Shown here: in pieces, positions 17,126 through 25,527 of the stretch | Position numbering within the stretch: position 1 is the stretch's first letter | Layout: the number at the start of each line of letters is the position of its first letter | Source of the DNA: Chloroflexota bacterium | GTDB lineage: Bacteria > Chloroflexota > Dehalococcoidia > JACPQK01 | Assembly: GCA_016190505.1 (NCBI GenBank) | Contig: JACPQM010000028.1 | Coordinates: 1 to 38,829 of the forward strand | DNA: 38,829 bases | Reading direction: 5' to 3' | The notes under the pieces: model-generated | The model's input: the letters and a program-made list of their open reading frames with translations, nothing else | Told to the model about the DNA's origin: nothing | Databases searched by the model: none | Position numbers and translations under genes: made by a program

Positions 17126-18301
17126 CTATCGGCTCCGCAGGGCCATCGCTGATACCACGCCCACTCCGGTAATGAGGCTTATGGCCAAGAACCCCAGGTA
17201 GGCTGAAGTCGTATCCAAGACATGACCGACAACTACGGGACCCACGGCCATGCCCAGGAACTGGGCGGTCACGAAGATGCCGAAGGCGGCGCCAGCCAGC
17301 TCGGGCCCCACACTTTGCGCCGGTATCGTTGACGCAGTGGGGAAGAAGGCCGCGCACCCAGTGCCCATGAAGGTGATCGCTATCAGCAGCCCCAACGTCG
17401 CTACCGTCAGCGGCAGGAGGGCGACATAGGGCACTACCAGGGAACCCGCCAGGTACACCACAAAACCACCCACCACGAAGGGCTTCCTTCTTCCTAGCCT
17501 GTCCGATACCCTCCCCCACACCGGCCCAAGGGGTATGTCGATAAGCAGGAGTATGGAGGCCAGGAGTGTGGCCAGCCATAAGGCTATGCCGGCGTAGTCT
17601 ACCAGAGTGGTGGGCACCCAGGTTGTGAAGGAGACAATGGCCATATAACCCCAAAAGGCAACCACCGCCACTCGCCAGACCTCTCCGTTGCGGAAGGCGA
17701 GGGTGGATGCAAGCCGAGGGCCGTCCATCATCGGTACCCAGCGGACCTCCTTGGCCAGTAGCTGAAAAACAAATAGTCCGCTGGCCGCGACAGCAACCCC
17801 CGCCACGGTGGCTCCCCGCCAGCCTAGCAGGCTTAGCCCGTTGAAAGCCACTCCCGTTGCTGCGGGGAGTCCGGCGGCGAAGACGCTAAGGGCAAGTCCA
17901 AGCCTTTCCCTTGGAAAACTCAGGGCAACAATCTTCATCGCCGCCACCACCAGGAAGGCGCTTCCGAACCCGGCCAATACCCTTCCCAGCAACAGGACGG
18001 AGAAAGAAGGTGCCGCAGCGCTGATGAGGAGGCCCATCATGACGACAACCAGGGAGGTAGGTGCGACCCGGTGAATACCCAGGCGGTCCGCCACCAGACC
18101 TCCCGGAATGGCGAGGATCACCATCGGTACCAGAAAAAGCGTCATCAGCGTGGAGACCGCTCCTTGGCTGACTTCGAACTCGTCCCTGATAGAGTCGAAG
18201 AGGGGCGGGTACAGTTGGAAGGCCAGCCCGAACACGAAATACAGGTAGAAGACCACGAACAGGGCACGCCGGTCTCTTCCGCTACGCACTAAAGCCAGCA
18301 T
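17126..18301 (-). CDS. MFS transporter (NarK/CynX-like)
   Basis: A 391-residue protein with 12 predicted helices. MFS loop motifs are GGLVADRLG after helix 2 and GRVSDRLGRRKP in the central loop. The overall pattern is that of the oxalate/formate, cyanate or nitrate-nitrite branch, but the substrate cannot be told. It lies between two genes for Met-rich repeat proteins, all on the minus strand. Efflux of a metal complex or a toxic anion would fit. The start at 18301 has GGGAG upstream. Confidence 0.85.
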   Translation of the reverse strand: MLALVRSGRDRRALFVVFYLYFVFGLAFQLYPPLFDSIRDEFEVSQGAVSTLMTLFLVPMVILAIPGGLVADRLGIHRVAPTSLVVVMMGLLISAAAPSFSVLLLGRVLAGFGSAFLVVAAMKIVALSFPRERLGLALSVFAAGLPAATGVAFNGLSLLGWRGATVAGVAVAASGLFVFQLLAKEVRWVPMMDGPRLASTLAFRNGEVWRVAVVAFWGYMAIVSFTTWVPTTLVDYAGIALWLATLLASILLLIDIPLGPVWGRVSDRLGRRKPFVVGGFVVYLAGSLVVPYVALLPLTVATLGLLIAITFMGTGCAAFFPTASTIPAQSVGPELAGAAFGIFVTAQFLGMAVGPVVVGHVLDTTSAYLGFLAISLITGVGVVSAMALRSR

Positions 18302-18342
18302 TATTGGCTCCCTTTCCCAGGCCGCAACCGTTCTGTCCGTAG

Positions 18343-19368
18343 TTAGCTGAGTGCCCCAAGCAGGCTGTGGAGGTGTGCGTCACCGCTCACGAGGTATAGA
18401 GCAATCACAGCAAAAGGGACCGCCATGGCGATATGCGCAATCAAGGGAACCACAGGAAACCAGCGCGGAAAGCGGATGATGGGCATCATCGGTGGCATGG
18501 CGATCATCATCGCCAGCCAGACGAAGACACCCCAGCCGATGGCCATGCCCCAGGAGCCCTGGCCAAAAACCAGCATATAGGTAATGCCGAAAGTGCTACC
18601 GATAACAAAGTGCCAGAGGTACCCCAGAGCAAGGACTACGCCCTTAGACACACGCGCCTCCTCCCAAGTCCTGGGCAGGGCGCGACTGGAGAAAGCCCGG
18701 AAAGTAGCCATAGGTATCTGGGGCATGCCCCGGGGTTGGCCATAGGGTAGGTGCCCGGTGCCGTTTCCCATCTCAGCCATGACCGCGTCCATGGTCATCA
18801 TCAGGGTCCTGCGGTCCCCTTCGGGCAGGCGCGTCAGGATGCCCATCTGGGTCTGGAGCATCGCCTGCCGCCGGTCCTCGGGGAGCCGGCCAAGCCCGGC
18901 CATCATGCCCGCCATCACCGCCTGCCGCCGCGGCGCGGGCATTCGGGCCACGGCTGTTAGGCGTTTCTCCAGGGCAACTTGCCGCTCTTCCTGCGGCATG
19001 GTCGAAGTGGCAGCTACCATCTCGGCCATCATGTTTCGCTGGAACCGGGGCGCCAGCCCCAGCGCTATGGTCCCAAAAATCTGAGGCATGTCGGCGGGGA
19101 AAGCGCCCAACCGCACCCCGGTCAACCGCACGGCGTCCAGAAGCGCTGTTCCCAAAACACCTGCCAATGCCCCCCAGCCTACAAGCTGGGCGACGGGGTC
19201 ACCCACGGCCAGGGCATAGATAAGAGCGCCCACAAGTACACCCAGACCGGGAATCCCCAAGATGACCCACTGCTGTCGGGCTGGAATGCCGAAAATCCGG
19301 TCCAGGGTCAGTGAGCCCACCGGCACACCCAGAGGGATCAAGAGCAAAACCCAAATCACCCAGTTCAT
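18343..19368 (-). CDS. Membrane protein with central Met-rich LPxxxR repeat domain
   Basis: A 341-residue protein of unrecognised family. About three N-terminal membrane helices (1-85) precede a soluble central domain of roughly 80-100 residues with four or more repeats such as LGRLPEDRRQAMLQTQMGIL and LTRLPEGDRRTLMMTMDAVM. About four C-terminal helices follow, with a Met-rich stretch MMIAMPPMMPIIRFP that could line a metal path. The repeat is the same unit as in the soluble 295-residue protein and in the 546-residue membrane protein nearby. The start at 19368 is ATG after a GAAAGG site. It lies between the MFS gene and a zinc-ribbon gene. Confidence 0.75.
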   Translation of the reverse strand: MNWVIWVLLLIPLGVPVGSLTLDRIFGIPARQQWVILGIPGLGVLVGALIYALAVGDPVAQLVGWGALAGVLGTALLDAVRLTGVRLGAFPADMPQIFGTIALGLAPRFQRNMMAEMVAATSTMPQEERQVALEKRLTAVARMPAPRRQAVMAGMMAGLGRLPEDRRQAMLQTQMGILTRLPEGDRRTLMMTMDAVMAEMGNGTGHLPYGQPRGMPQIPMATFRAFSSRALPRTWEEARVSKGVVLALGYLWHFVIGSTFGITYMLVFGQGSWGMAIGWGVFVWLAMMIAMPPMMPIIRFPRWFPVVPLIAHIAMAVPFAVIALYLVSGDAHLHSLLGALS

Positions 19369-19400
19369 ATGCTTTTCCTTTCTTCACCGAAGGGGCCACA

Positions 19401-19586
19401 TCAGCAACAGGGCCCCCAGAGGGTTTCGTCAAACGGTTGCAGGCACTGCGGGCAACGTTGGTTTTCCTCCGCTGAAGGAGGCGTCTCCGACACTCTCAAC
19501 TTACCCTCCTTGGCTGCGGGTGACAGGGGTTCTTTGAGCTGGGCTCCACACAGCCAGCAGTGAGCCTCCAATATTTCCTGCCACAT
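19401..19586 (-). CDS. Small zinc-ribbon-like protein
   Basis: A 61-residue protein with HCWLCG near the N-terminus and RCPQC plus a terminal GPCC, enough for one or two zinc sites. Start, spacing and direction fit the flanking genes; it begins 10 bp after the stop of the 546-residue membrane protein. Family is unknown. It may be a small metal-binding partner of the Met-rich proteins. Its stop is UGA inside a Cys-rich stretch, but reading on gives only a short unrelated tail. Confidence 0.5.
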   Translation of the reverse strand: MWQEILEAHCWLCGAQLKEPLSPAAKEGKLRVSETPPSAEENQRCPQCLQPFDETLWGPCC

Positions 19587-19596
19587 GCCTGCTCCT

Positions 19597-21237
19597 TTAC
19601 ACCAGCATGGAGGCTATCTTCTCCATGATCAAGCGTCGGTTCTCCTCGGGTAGGTTCGACACAGCGCCCATCATGTCGGCCATCCGCATAACCCGGTGCT
19701 CCGGCTTCAGTTTGCCCAGCGCCGCTGCCTGGGCCTCCATCATGACGTTGCGCTGCCCAGGGGGCAGCTCCACCAGACGCGATACCATGCCCTCAGTCAC
19801 CGCAGCCCTGGCGCCAGCATCAGCGGTTGCCAGGGCTGCGTTCATGGTAGTCAGGTAGCTGACACGTCGCTCGGTAGGCATGTCCTGCAGCGCTGCCATC
19901 ATCACGGTCAACAGCCACCTCCGGTGCTCCGGTCTCTGGTTCGGGACGATAACGGCGGCCATCTGGGCCACGATAGCGTGACGCTGGTAGTGCTGAATCC
20001 ACACACGGATTGGGATCAGCATGATCAGACCCCAGGCCACGATGGGAATGCCTACCTCCCAGATCTTGGCTGAGTTGCTCCAGGTCCGCAGGCCATTGAT
20101 ACCCATCTTGGTCGGCATCGGGCTCATGGAGAGGATGGACATGAACCCGTACATCAGACCGACAACACCGATGACCAAGAGCACCTGCTTGATGAAGCTC
20201 TGTACAATGGTCTCCACGATGAAGGGGTCACCTATGGCCTTCTTATAGCCACCTCGCACCAGTATCAGAAAGGCGGCTGCGCCAAGGACAATGCCCAGGG
20301 CGGGCCCAAAGTCGCGATCGCTCGTCAGAATAGGATCCGCAAAGGGCCTTGTCCCCATAAAGGCGTTATGGAACCCGTACCCGATGCTTAGCACCGTGAC
20401 GACCAGCAGGCCTTCTCGTATAATAACGGCTCCCCAGCCGTTCCATTTCACGTCTCGCATCCGCCGCATACGCATCAGCACCTTGGTCATCCCTCGCAGG
20501 GCAATCAGCGGGATGAGGCCCACAACCATGGCGAAGAAGATGGCGTACCAGTCCCACTTGGGGAGAGGCCAGGTGACTCCCATTGCAGGGCTGCCGATGA
20601 TGTACCGCAGGCCCAGTACCAGGGCCAGCGTCCCTGTGGCCAGGACACGCCCATCGCCAAACAAAAGGTCTGGCCGGAAGAACATGCCCATGGGCCTTCC
20701 GATGAACCACCGAAGCCCGGGCAGGATTCCCAGGGCCGTCAGGTCTATCACCAGCCCAAAGAAGATGGCCGACTTGACGCCAAAGGAGAGGCCTTCTGCC
20801 ATCAACCCAAAACCGGCGAAGGGGATGTACGCCATGCTGATGACCCCAATGACAAAACCGATGCTGCGGTAGGAAAAGTAGCTCCGCTTCAGGCGCCTGC
20901 CCACGGGCCACAGCATGATGGTGGTCACCGTGGCCCAGGGCAGAATGGTCCACAGGTAGTCCCGCTGGGAGACCAGGTAGGCCACAATAAGGCCCGCCCA
21001 CAGCAAGATCAGGACCGGCAGAATCTCTCTGGTGAATCCTGCCAGGATGGATAGACGCCTGGGAAGAAGCTGCGTCTCTTCGACCCCGGACTCTGATGGA
21101 ACCTCAACAGGGCCGTTAGTTGCCATTGCCTCACCACCCCGGACCACATGCTTGTCCACCAGGTACACCAGCAGCGCCCCTGCGGATACCAGTAGGGTCA
21201 GCAGTACTGGCGCAAGAGGCCAGGGCCATGGAGCCAT
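19597..21237 (-). CDS. Polytopic membrane protein with C-terminal Met-rich LPxxxR repeat domain
   Basis: A 546-residue protein of unrecognised family. About ten membrane helices span residues 8-425. A soluble tail of about 120 residues carries the shared repeat: MMAALQDMPTERRVSYL, VSRLVELPPGQRNVMM, LGKLKPEHRVMRM and AVSNLPEENRRLIMEKI. The N-terminal region is followed by a 40-residue acidic linker before the next helix. Met-rich spots such as SILSMSPMPTKM lie between helices. The start at 21237 has AGGAGGT. It is the first gene of a minus-strand run and is divergent from a CRP/FNR-type regulator; the operator between them suggests direct control. A transport or sensing role is possible, but function is unknown. 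Confidence 0.78.
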   Translation of the reverse strand: MAPWPWPLAPVLLTLLVSAGALLVYLVDKHVVRGGEAMATNGPVEVPSESGVEETQLLPRRLSILAGFTREILPVLILLWAGLIVAYLVSQRDYLWTILPWATVTTIMLWPVGRRLKRSYFSYRSIGFVIGVISMAYIPFAGFGLMAEGLSFGVKSAIFFGLVIDLTALGILPGLRWFIGRPMGMFFRPDLLFGDGRVLATGTLALVLGLRYIIGSPAMGVTWPLPKWDWYAIFFAMVVGLIPLIALRGMTKVLMRMRRMRDVKWNGWGAVIIREGLLVVTVLSIGYGFHNAFMGTRPFADPILTSDRDFGPALGIVLGAAAFLILVRGGYKKAIGDPFIVETIVQSFIKQVLLVIGVVGLMYGFMSILSMSPMPTKMGINGLRTWSNSAKIWEVGIPIVAWGLIMLIPIRVWIQHYQRHAIVAQMAAVIVPNQRPEHRRWLLTVMMAALQDMPTERRVSYLTTMNAALATADAGARAAVTEGMVSRLVELPPGQRNVMMEAQAAALGKLKPEHRVMRMADMMGAVSNLPEENRRLIMEKIASMLV

Positions 21238-21351
21238 GTCAACTACCTCCTGAGTTGCTGCTTAGCACTACGGGATAGAGGACCGCGTGAGCCTCGCTGG
21301 CGGTCATCCTGCGGACCCACCGGTCCTGTTTCCCACCTAATCCATCGCATC

Positions 21352-21408
21352 TTTTGTTACAATAATGCACCAGGTCCGCAATGGTGGTCTGTCCCCGCGG
21401 TAACAAAA
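21352..21408 (-). promoter_or_regulatory. Divergent regulatory region with operator TGTCCCCGCGGTAACA
   Basis: The operator at 21390-21405 matches that at 17025-17040 in 14 of 16 bases, and both are preceded by TC (GTCTGTCCCC). A minus-strand -10-like CATTAT (21362-21367) places the operator centre about 42 bp upstream of a predicted start, a class II activator position. A perfect 9-nt inverted repeat, TTTTGTTAC (21352-21360) and GTAACAAAA (21400-21408), frames the region and could loop DNA or define a second site. The regulator gene starts 22 bp beyond the operator. Confidence 0.55.
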
Positions 21409-21426
21409 TGAAACGGGAGGCCTGAT

Positions 21427-22155
21427 ATGGAACGGGCTCACAGGGACTTGTGCCGAAAGTCTTCCTCCCAGGCGGTCACCGACAGAGGCCGGCTTCCCAG
21501 AGTAGACCTGGCGGAGGTGTTGCGCGGACTTTCCAGTACGGAGGCTGATGCGGCTCTCAAGTTGACCGAAGACCGGACGTATCCTGGTGGGGCCTACATC
21601 TTCAACTCGGGGGACGAGCAACACGGGCTATATCTGGTGAAAAATGGACTGGTTGAAGAGTTCCGGTTGACCGAGGATGGCAACAAGTTGCCTATAAACC
21701 GGAGTGGCCCAGGCAAATTCCTGGCGGTGGCCTCCGTAGAAGGGCGTTATTGCTGCTTTGCTGAAGCCCTGGAGGAGAGCGTCGTAGGTTTTCTGTCCTT
21801 TCCCAGACTGAAGGAGCTGTGCGAAAAGTTCCCTGGTGCCGCAATGAATCTGATTGGAGTGTTGGTCCGGCGCGTAGGTGAGACCGAGGAGAGGCTGCAA
21901 CTACTGGCTTTGAGCGGACTGCGCTCCCGTGTAGCGGGCACCTTGTTGGGACTGCATTTCACCCAGGGACCGCGCTTGGAGCGAGTAACCCATGAGGCCC
22001 TGGCCAGGTGGGCCGCAAGCAGTCGCCCCAAGGTCAGCGTCGTCTTGGAGGAGTTAGAAAAGGCCGGGCTTATTCGGCTCTCTCGGGGGCAGATCGAGAT
22101 TCTCAATGCCGCTGGTCTCGAGGAATGGGCCAGACAGGCAGCCGCAGCGGAGTGA
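21427..22155 (+). CDS. CRP/FNR-family transcriptional regulator
   Basis: A 242-residue protein. The cyclic-nucleotide-type beta roll covers about residues 35-150 (GGAYIFNSGDEQHGLYLVKNGLVEEF), followed by a dimer helix and a winged helix-turn-helix (HEALARWAASSRPKVSVVLEELEKAGLI). It lacks the N-terminal Cys cluster of FNR. Cys residues in the sensor domain (RYCCF) might sense redox or a metal, but this is a guess. The start at 21427 has GGGAGG. It is divergent from the Met-repeat membrane gene, and a palindromic operator shared by two Met-repeat promoters lies between them, so it is likely their regulator. Confidence 0.88.
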   Translation: MERAHRDLCRKSSSQAVTDRGRLPRVDLAEVLRGLSSTEADAALKLTEDRTYPGGAYIFNSGDEQHGLYLVKNGLVEEFRLTEDGNKLPINRSGPGKFLAVASVEGRYCCFAEALEESVVGFLSFPRLKELCEKFPGAAMNLIGVLVRRVGETEERLQLLALSGLRSRVAGTLLGLHFTQGPRLERVTHEALARWAASSRPKVSVVLEELEKAGLIRLSRGQIEILNAAGLEEWARQAAAAE

Positions 22156-22255
22156 CATTGGCACAACGTTTGTGGTCAGCCGGCACCGGGGTCAAGCCGC
22201 TGGCGGCGGCGTCCTTACGGTCCCGCTGAGGTTCGCCACAAGCCGTGCCTTCAGC

Positions 22256-22307
22256 ACCGCAGGGACGAACGGCCCGTTCGCCCAGGGCGAACAGCCGTTC
22301 GCCCCTA
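22256..22307. repeat. GAACGGCCCGTTCGCCC / CGCCCCTAC palindromic repeat
   Basis: Two adjacent palindromes (GACGAACGG-CCCGTTCGCC and GGCGAACAGCCGTTCGCC) end in CCCTAC and overlap the stop codon of the minus-strand Ig-like gene. They lie between convergent genes. Related units occur at 23422-23462, 25375-25497 and 6764-6830. Confidence 0.6.
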
Positions 22308-23390
22308 CTTGGCGGTCACGGTGGCTGTGGCCGAGCCACCCTGGCTGCCCTTGATAGTGATGCTCTGCGGGTTTATCGGCCAGGTAAACTGGCCCTTGAA
22401 CACGCCAGCACCCTCGTTGGCCAGCGTGCCGATCAGTTCCCTCGTGGCGGTGACAAAGACCGTCAGTGAGGCCCCGCCATCGGAGCTGGTGGCTTCAACG
22501 CGCAGCTCTTGCTTGGCCGAGTCGTATTCAGCGCGCCTGACCTCGATGGTGACTGGCTGAATGCCGGAGTTGCCCACAGTGACGTTCACGAAGCCGGCAG
22601 TGGTCACCTGTCCCGCGGTATCCACGGCTGTAGCGCTCAGGGCATGGTTACCGTCACCCACAGTAGTGGTGTCCCAGGCTATCGAGTAGGGCGCGGTAGA
22701 GTCGGTGCCGACCAGGGTCTGGTCCACGTGGAAGCGGACCTCGGTGACCCCTGCATCATCGGAGGCGTCGGCACTGATAATAACCGTCCCGCTGACTGTG
22801 GCGCCGCTAGCCGGGCTAGTGATCCGCACACTGGGGGGCCGGTCGCAGAACGGCAGTTGGTCGCTAACCGAGACAGGCAGGGCCAGGGTATGCGTGATGC
22901 CGCCGCTCGTGGCCCGCACTGTGATGGTGGCATCGCCCAAGGCCGCGTCGGTAGCGGCCAACAGCTTGAAGGGCGTGGTCACCGCGCCCCGCCGCGGCAC
23001 GTTCAAGGTAGTGGCCGTCTGCGACGACACGCCCGGCGGCAGGTCCACGACCTGGAGCGCCACGGTGCCCTGGAAGTCGTTAAGCGATACCACGCTGAGC
23101 GTGTTCGAGTCGAAGAAACACTCGCCGAACGACGTCAAGAGATAGCGTGGCTCAATGGAGGTGGCGCACCCCGGACAGTCCGCGAGGCCACCCCGGACCA
23201 GGTGACCCACGAAGGACGATCCGAAGTTCGCGCTGAGCGCGAAATCAGGGCTGGCCTTGGCCGCGAGGGCAGGCCTCGCCGGGGAGCCCAGCCCCAGTCC
23301 CAAGGCCAGGAATCCCAGCATGACCAGGAGGGAAAATAGCCTGCGTTTCACCACCCCGGTTGGGCCAGCCAAGCCGAGTATCGTCTTCAT
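22305..23390 (-). CDS. Secreted Ig-like domain protein with C-terminal WPxNP domain
   Basis: A 361-residue protein. The N-terminal signal peptide has a basic start, a helix from about residues 17-38 and ends ...RPALAAKA. A beta-rich region follows with four Cys (DCPGC and two more). A bacterial Ig-like domain comes next (SPASGATVSGTVIISADASDDAGVTEVRF). A C-terminal domain of about 80 residues (VRRAEYDSAKQELRVEATSSD ... FKGQFTWPINP ... ITIKGSQGG) is shared with the neighbouring 23.5-25.2 kb gene. It is probably a surface or exported binding protein; no catalytic motif was found. The start at 23390 was preferred for its GGAGGAGCG site; the frame extends into the repeat at 23468. Confidence 0.75.
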   Translation of the reverse strand: MKTILGLAGPTGVVKRRLFSLLVMLGFLALGLGLGSPARPALAAKASPDFALSANFGSSFVGHLVRGGLADCPGCATSIEPRYLLTSFGECFFDSNTLSVVSLNDFQGTVALQVVDLPPGVSSQTATTLNVPRRGAVTTPFKLLAATDAALGDATITVRATSGGITHTLALPVSVSDQLPFCDRPPSVRITSPASGATVSGTVIISADASDDAGVTEVRFHVDQTLVGTDSTAPYSIAWDTTTVGDGNHALSATAVDTAGQVTTAGFVNVTVGNSGIQPVTIEVRRAEYDSAKQELRVEATSSDGGASLTVFVTATRELIGTLANEGAGVFKGQFTWPINPQSITIKGSQGGSATATVTAK

Positions 23391-23421
23391 GTCTCGCTCC
23401 TCCTTCATAGTCAATCCCTTG

Positions 23422-23462
23422 GCCACCGCAGGGGCGAACGGCCCGTTCGCCCCTGCGGTGGC
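23422..23462. repeat. Perfect 41-nt palindrome between the two Ig-like genes
   Basis: A 20-bp stem with a single central base, beginning GCCACCGCAGGGGCGAACGG, lies between two co-directional genes. The core GGGGCGAACGG matches the repeat at 22.26 kb. It could form a very stable hairpin limiting transcription or degradation. No transposase is nearby. Confidence 0.7.
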
Positions 23463-23472
23463 AGCCATGTCC

Positions 23473-25182
23473 CTACTTTGCTTGCACGGTCACCCCTGTC
23501 ATTGACCACCCCGCGCTGCTCGCGATGGTGATCTTCTGCGGGTTCACCGGCCAGGCAAACTGGCCTTTGAACGTGCTGGTCAGCGTGCCGATGGTCTCGT
23601 TCGTCGAGGTCACGAACACTGTGATTATCTGCGCGAGGGCTCTGGAGTCGTTTACCTCGACCTGCAAGATATTCTTGCCAGTGTCGTACTGGGCGCTCTT
23701 GACCGTGATGGCGCCCCCTGGCGGAGGAGACGGCGGCGCTTCTGCCGTCACTCCCAGGAAGGCCGTTTTTGTCACACCGCCAAAGGTGGCCGAGATGCCG
23801 ATGCTGGTGTCTGTGGCCACGGCCTGCGTGGGGACCGGCGCGAAGGTGCTGGCAGACCCCGCAGGGACTGTAACAGTGGCCGGCGGCGTGGCCACGTCGG
23901 GATTGCTGCTGGACAGGCTCACCACGGTCGCCTCTGCCACCGCTGCGCTCAGGTGCACGTTGACCGCCGAGCTTTCACCGCCCACCACACTCGTGGGGGA
24001 CAAAACGACCTGGCTGAGCGCCGCAGACGGGACCACCGTGAGGGGCGTCGCGCCGAGCCAACCATCGGCGCCGATCTTCCCGCGGACCGACTGCCCCACG
24101 GTTGTCGTGACGGTGGGGGTCGTCACGGCGAAGGAGGCGCTTCTGGCCCCCAACGGGATAGTGATGCTCGCCGGAACGTTCACCACCGCGGGCTCACCCG
24201 GGGAAACACCCTCGACGGAGAGGAACACAGTAAGGTCTTCGGGTGCCGGAGCACTGATTGTCACCCTGGCCCCGTACTGGCCGCCGCCGACCACGGGCGT
24301 CGCCAGCCCGGTGTCCATGGAGACCCCGGGCGGTGGGGCGGGCAGGCGGTCAACGATCCTGATCGTGAACGAGCCCTCGTTCACCAGGGCGCCACTGGTA
24401 GCGCGCACTGCCACAACGTGGTCCCCCAGGGGGGCGTCGTCCGCCGCCAGCAGCATGAAGGGCGTAGACGCGCCAGAGTTGGGAGCGACGGTCACGCTCA
24501 CGCCCGTCTGAGAGGTGACCCCCGGCGGGAGGTTGAGCACTTCCAGGGCGACGGTGCCGGCGAAGTCATTGCGGGAGATGACCGTGACCTGGCTACTGAA
24601 GTAGCCGACGAAGCCGATCTCAGGGTTGAACAGCGTGCGGGGCTCCCAGCCCGGGCCCGGGTCCAGGAGCATTCCGCCGAAACACCTATAGTAGTCTGGG
24701 CAGACAGGGAACCCGCCGCGGACCAGGAAACCCCCATCCAGGCCGCCCTGGCCGATGCTGACCAGGAAGTCAGGCGTCGCAGCGGGCGGCGGAGACGAAA
24801 ACTCGAACCCTGCTGAACCCCCGGAGCTGCTCCGCACGGTGACCCGCCCCGGGTTGACCGGCCATTTGAACTGGCCGTTGGACTTGCCTCCGCCCTTGTT
24901 CGTCAGCGTCCCGATAGTTTCGTTCGTCGCCGTCACGTGGACGGTGAGGGTCGCGCTGGCGTCAGTGCTGGTGGCCTCGATGCGAAGCTCCTGCTTGTCG
25001 GCGTCGTACTGGGCCTTCGTGATACTCACGATGTCGGCCGCCACCGCCAGGCTCGGCAGCGCCATAGCGAGGAGGAATAAAAGCGCTGCCATCAATAGCA
25101 ATATCCTTGTTCGTAGCGTTTCTGGTTGTGCCATTGAAGTTGAAATACTCCTTTGACGCAGAGTGGGCTGGTGCCTCTTCAT
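23473..25182 (-). CDS. Secreted multi-domain Ig-like protein with two WPxNP domains
   Basis: A 569-residue exported protein. A signal peptide (hydrophobic LLLMAALLFLLAMALPSLAVAA) is followed by a WPVNP domain (ITKAQYDADKQELRIEATSTD ... NGQFKWPVNP), then several beta-rich Ig/Calx-like domains with PPGVTSQTG and LSPTSVVGGESSAVNV repeats. A second WPVNP domain closes the protein (ITVKSAQYDTGKNILQVEV ... FKGQFAWPVNP). The neighbour has the third copy. The family is not known to me; an extracellular binding or scaffold role is inferred. ATG at 25182 was chosen for its AAGGAGGAGGAAGG site and signal peptide; the open frame to 25485 covers repeat DNA. Confidence 0.75.
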   Translation of the reverse strand: MKRHQPTLRQRSISTSMAQPETLRTRILLLMAALLFLLAMALPSLAVAADIVSITKAQYDADKQELRIEATSTDASATLTVHVTATNETIGTLTNKGGGKSNGQFKWPVNPGRVTVRSSSGGSAGFEFSSPPPAATPDFLVSIGQGGLDGGFLVRGGFPVCPDYYRCFGGMLLDPGPGWEPRTLFNPEIGFVGYFSSQVTVISRNDFAGTVALEVLNLPPGVTSQTGVSVTVAPNSGASTPFMLLAADDAPLGDHVVAVRATSGALVNEGSFTIRIVDRLPAPPPGVSMDTGLATPVVGGGQYGARVTISAPAPEDLTVFLSVEGVSPGEPAVVNVPASITIPLGARSASFAVTTPTVTTTVGQSVRGKIGADGWLGATPLTVVPSAALSQVVLSPTSVVGGESSAVNVHLSAAVAEATVVSLSSSNPDVATPPATVTVPAGSASTFAPVPTQAVATDTSIGISATFGGVTKTAFLGVTAEAPPSPPPGGAITVKSAQYDTGKNILQVEVNDSRALAQIITVFVTSTNETIGTLTSTFKGQFAWPVNPQKITIASSAGWSMTGVTVQAK

Positions 25183-25374
25183 AATACCTTCCTCCTCCTT
25201 CACACTCGTCCCTTCTCCCACGATACTTCCCATCAAGAGTCTCTTTAAGTCGGCCAGCCGACAAAGCCCTTGCCCCAACAGACGTGGGCCGGAAAGGGGA
25301 CTGGCGCCGCGGTGGCGGGAAAGGTGGCTCAGAGGGTGTGAAGAAATGCAGCCCGCAGGTTTGGCGGACCGCAT

Positions 25375-25497
25375 CGTAGGGGCGCGATTGATCGCGCCCC
25401 GGGGGGGCGGGCGGGCACTCGTTGGATCGCCCGGGCGCAAAAGATTGTGCGCCGTCCGGACCGAAACGCAGAGGGCGCAATGCATTGCGCCCCTACG
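25375..25497. repeat. Palindromic repeat array with CGTAGGGGCGC/GCGCCCCTACG ends
   Basis: The 11-nt ends are perfect inverted repeats (25375-25385 and 25487-25497). Inside lie GGGGCGCGAT-TG-ATCGCGCCCC (25379-25400), an imperfect GGGCGCAA...TTGTGCGCC hairpin (25433-25453) and a 20-nt perfect palindrome around GCAATGCATTGC (25473-25492). It has the shape of a miniature inverted-repeat element. The rest of the gene-free stretch 25183-25527 shows nothing else recognisable. Confidence 0.65.
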
Positions 25498-25527
25498 GGG
25501 CCGGGAACCTGGCTTGCCGGGGCAGCC

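Noticed and set aside
19369..19403. Second selenocysteine candidate at the UGA ending the zinc-ribbon gene
   Set aside because: Readthrough would add only a short tail without homology, and no hairpin with the right spacing was seen.
25375..25497. Possible CRISPR array
   Set aside because: The units are palindromes of different core sequence without regular spacers, and no cas genes are present.
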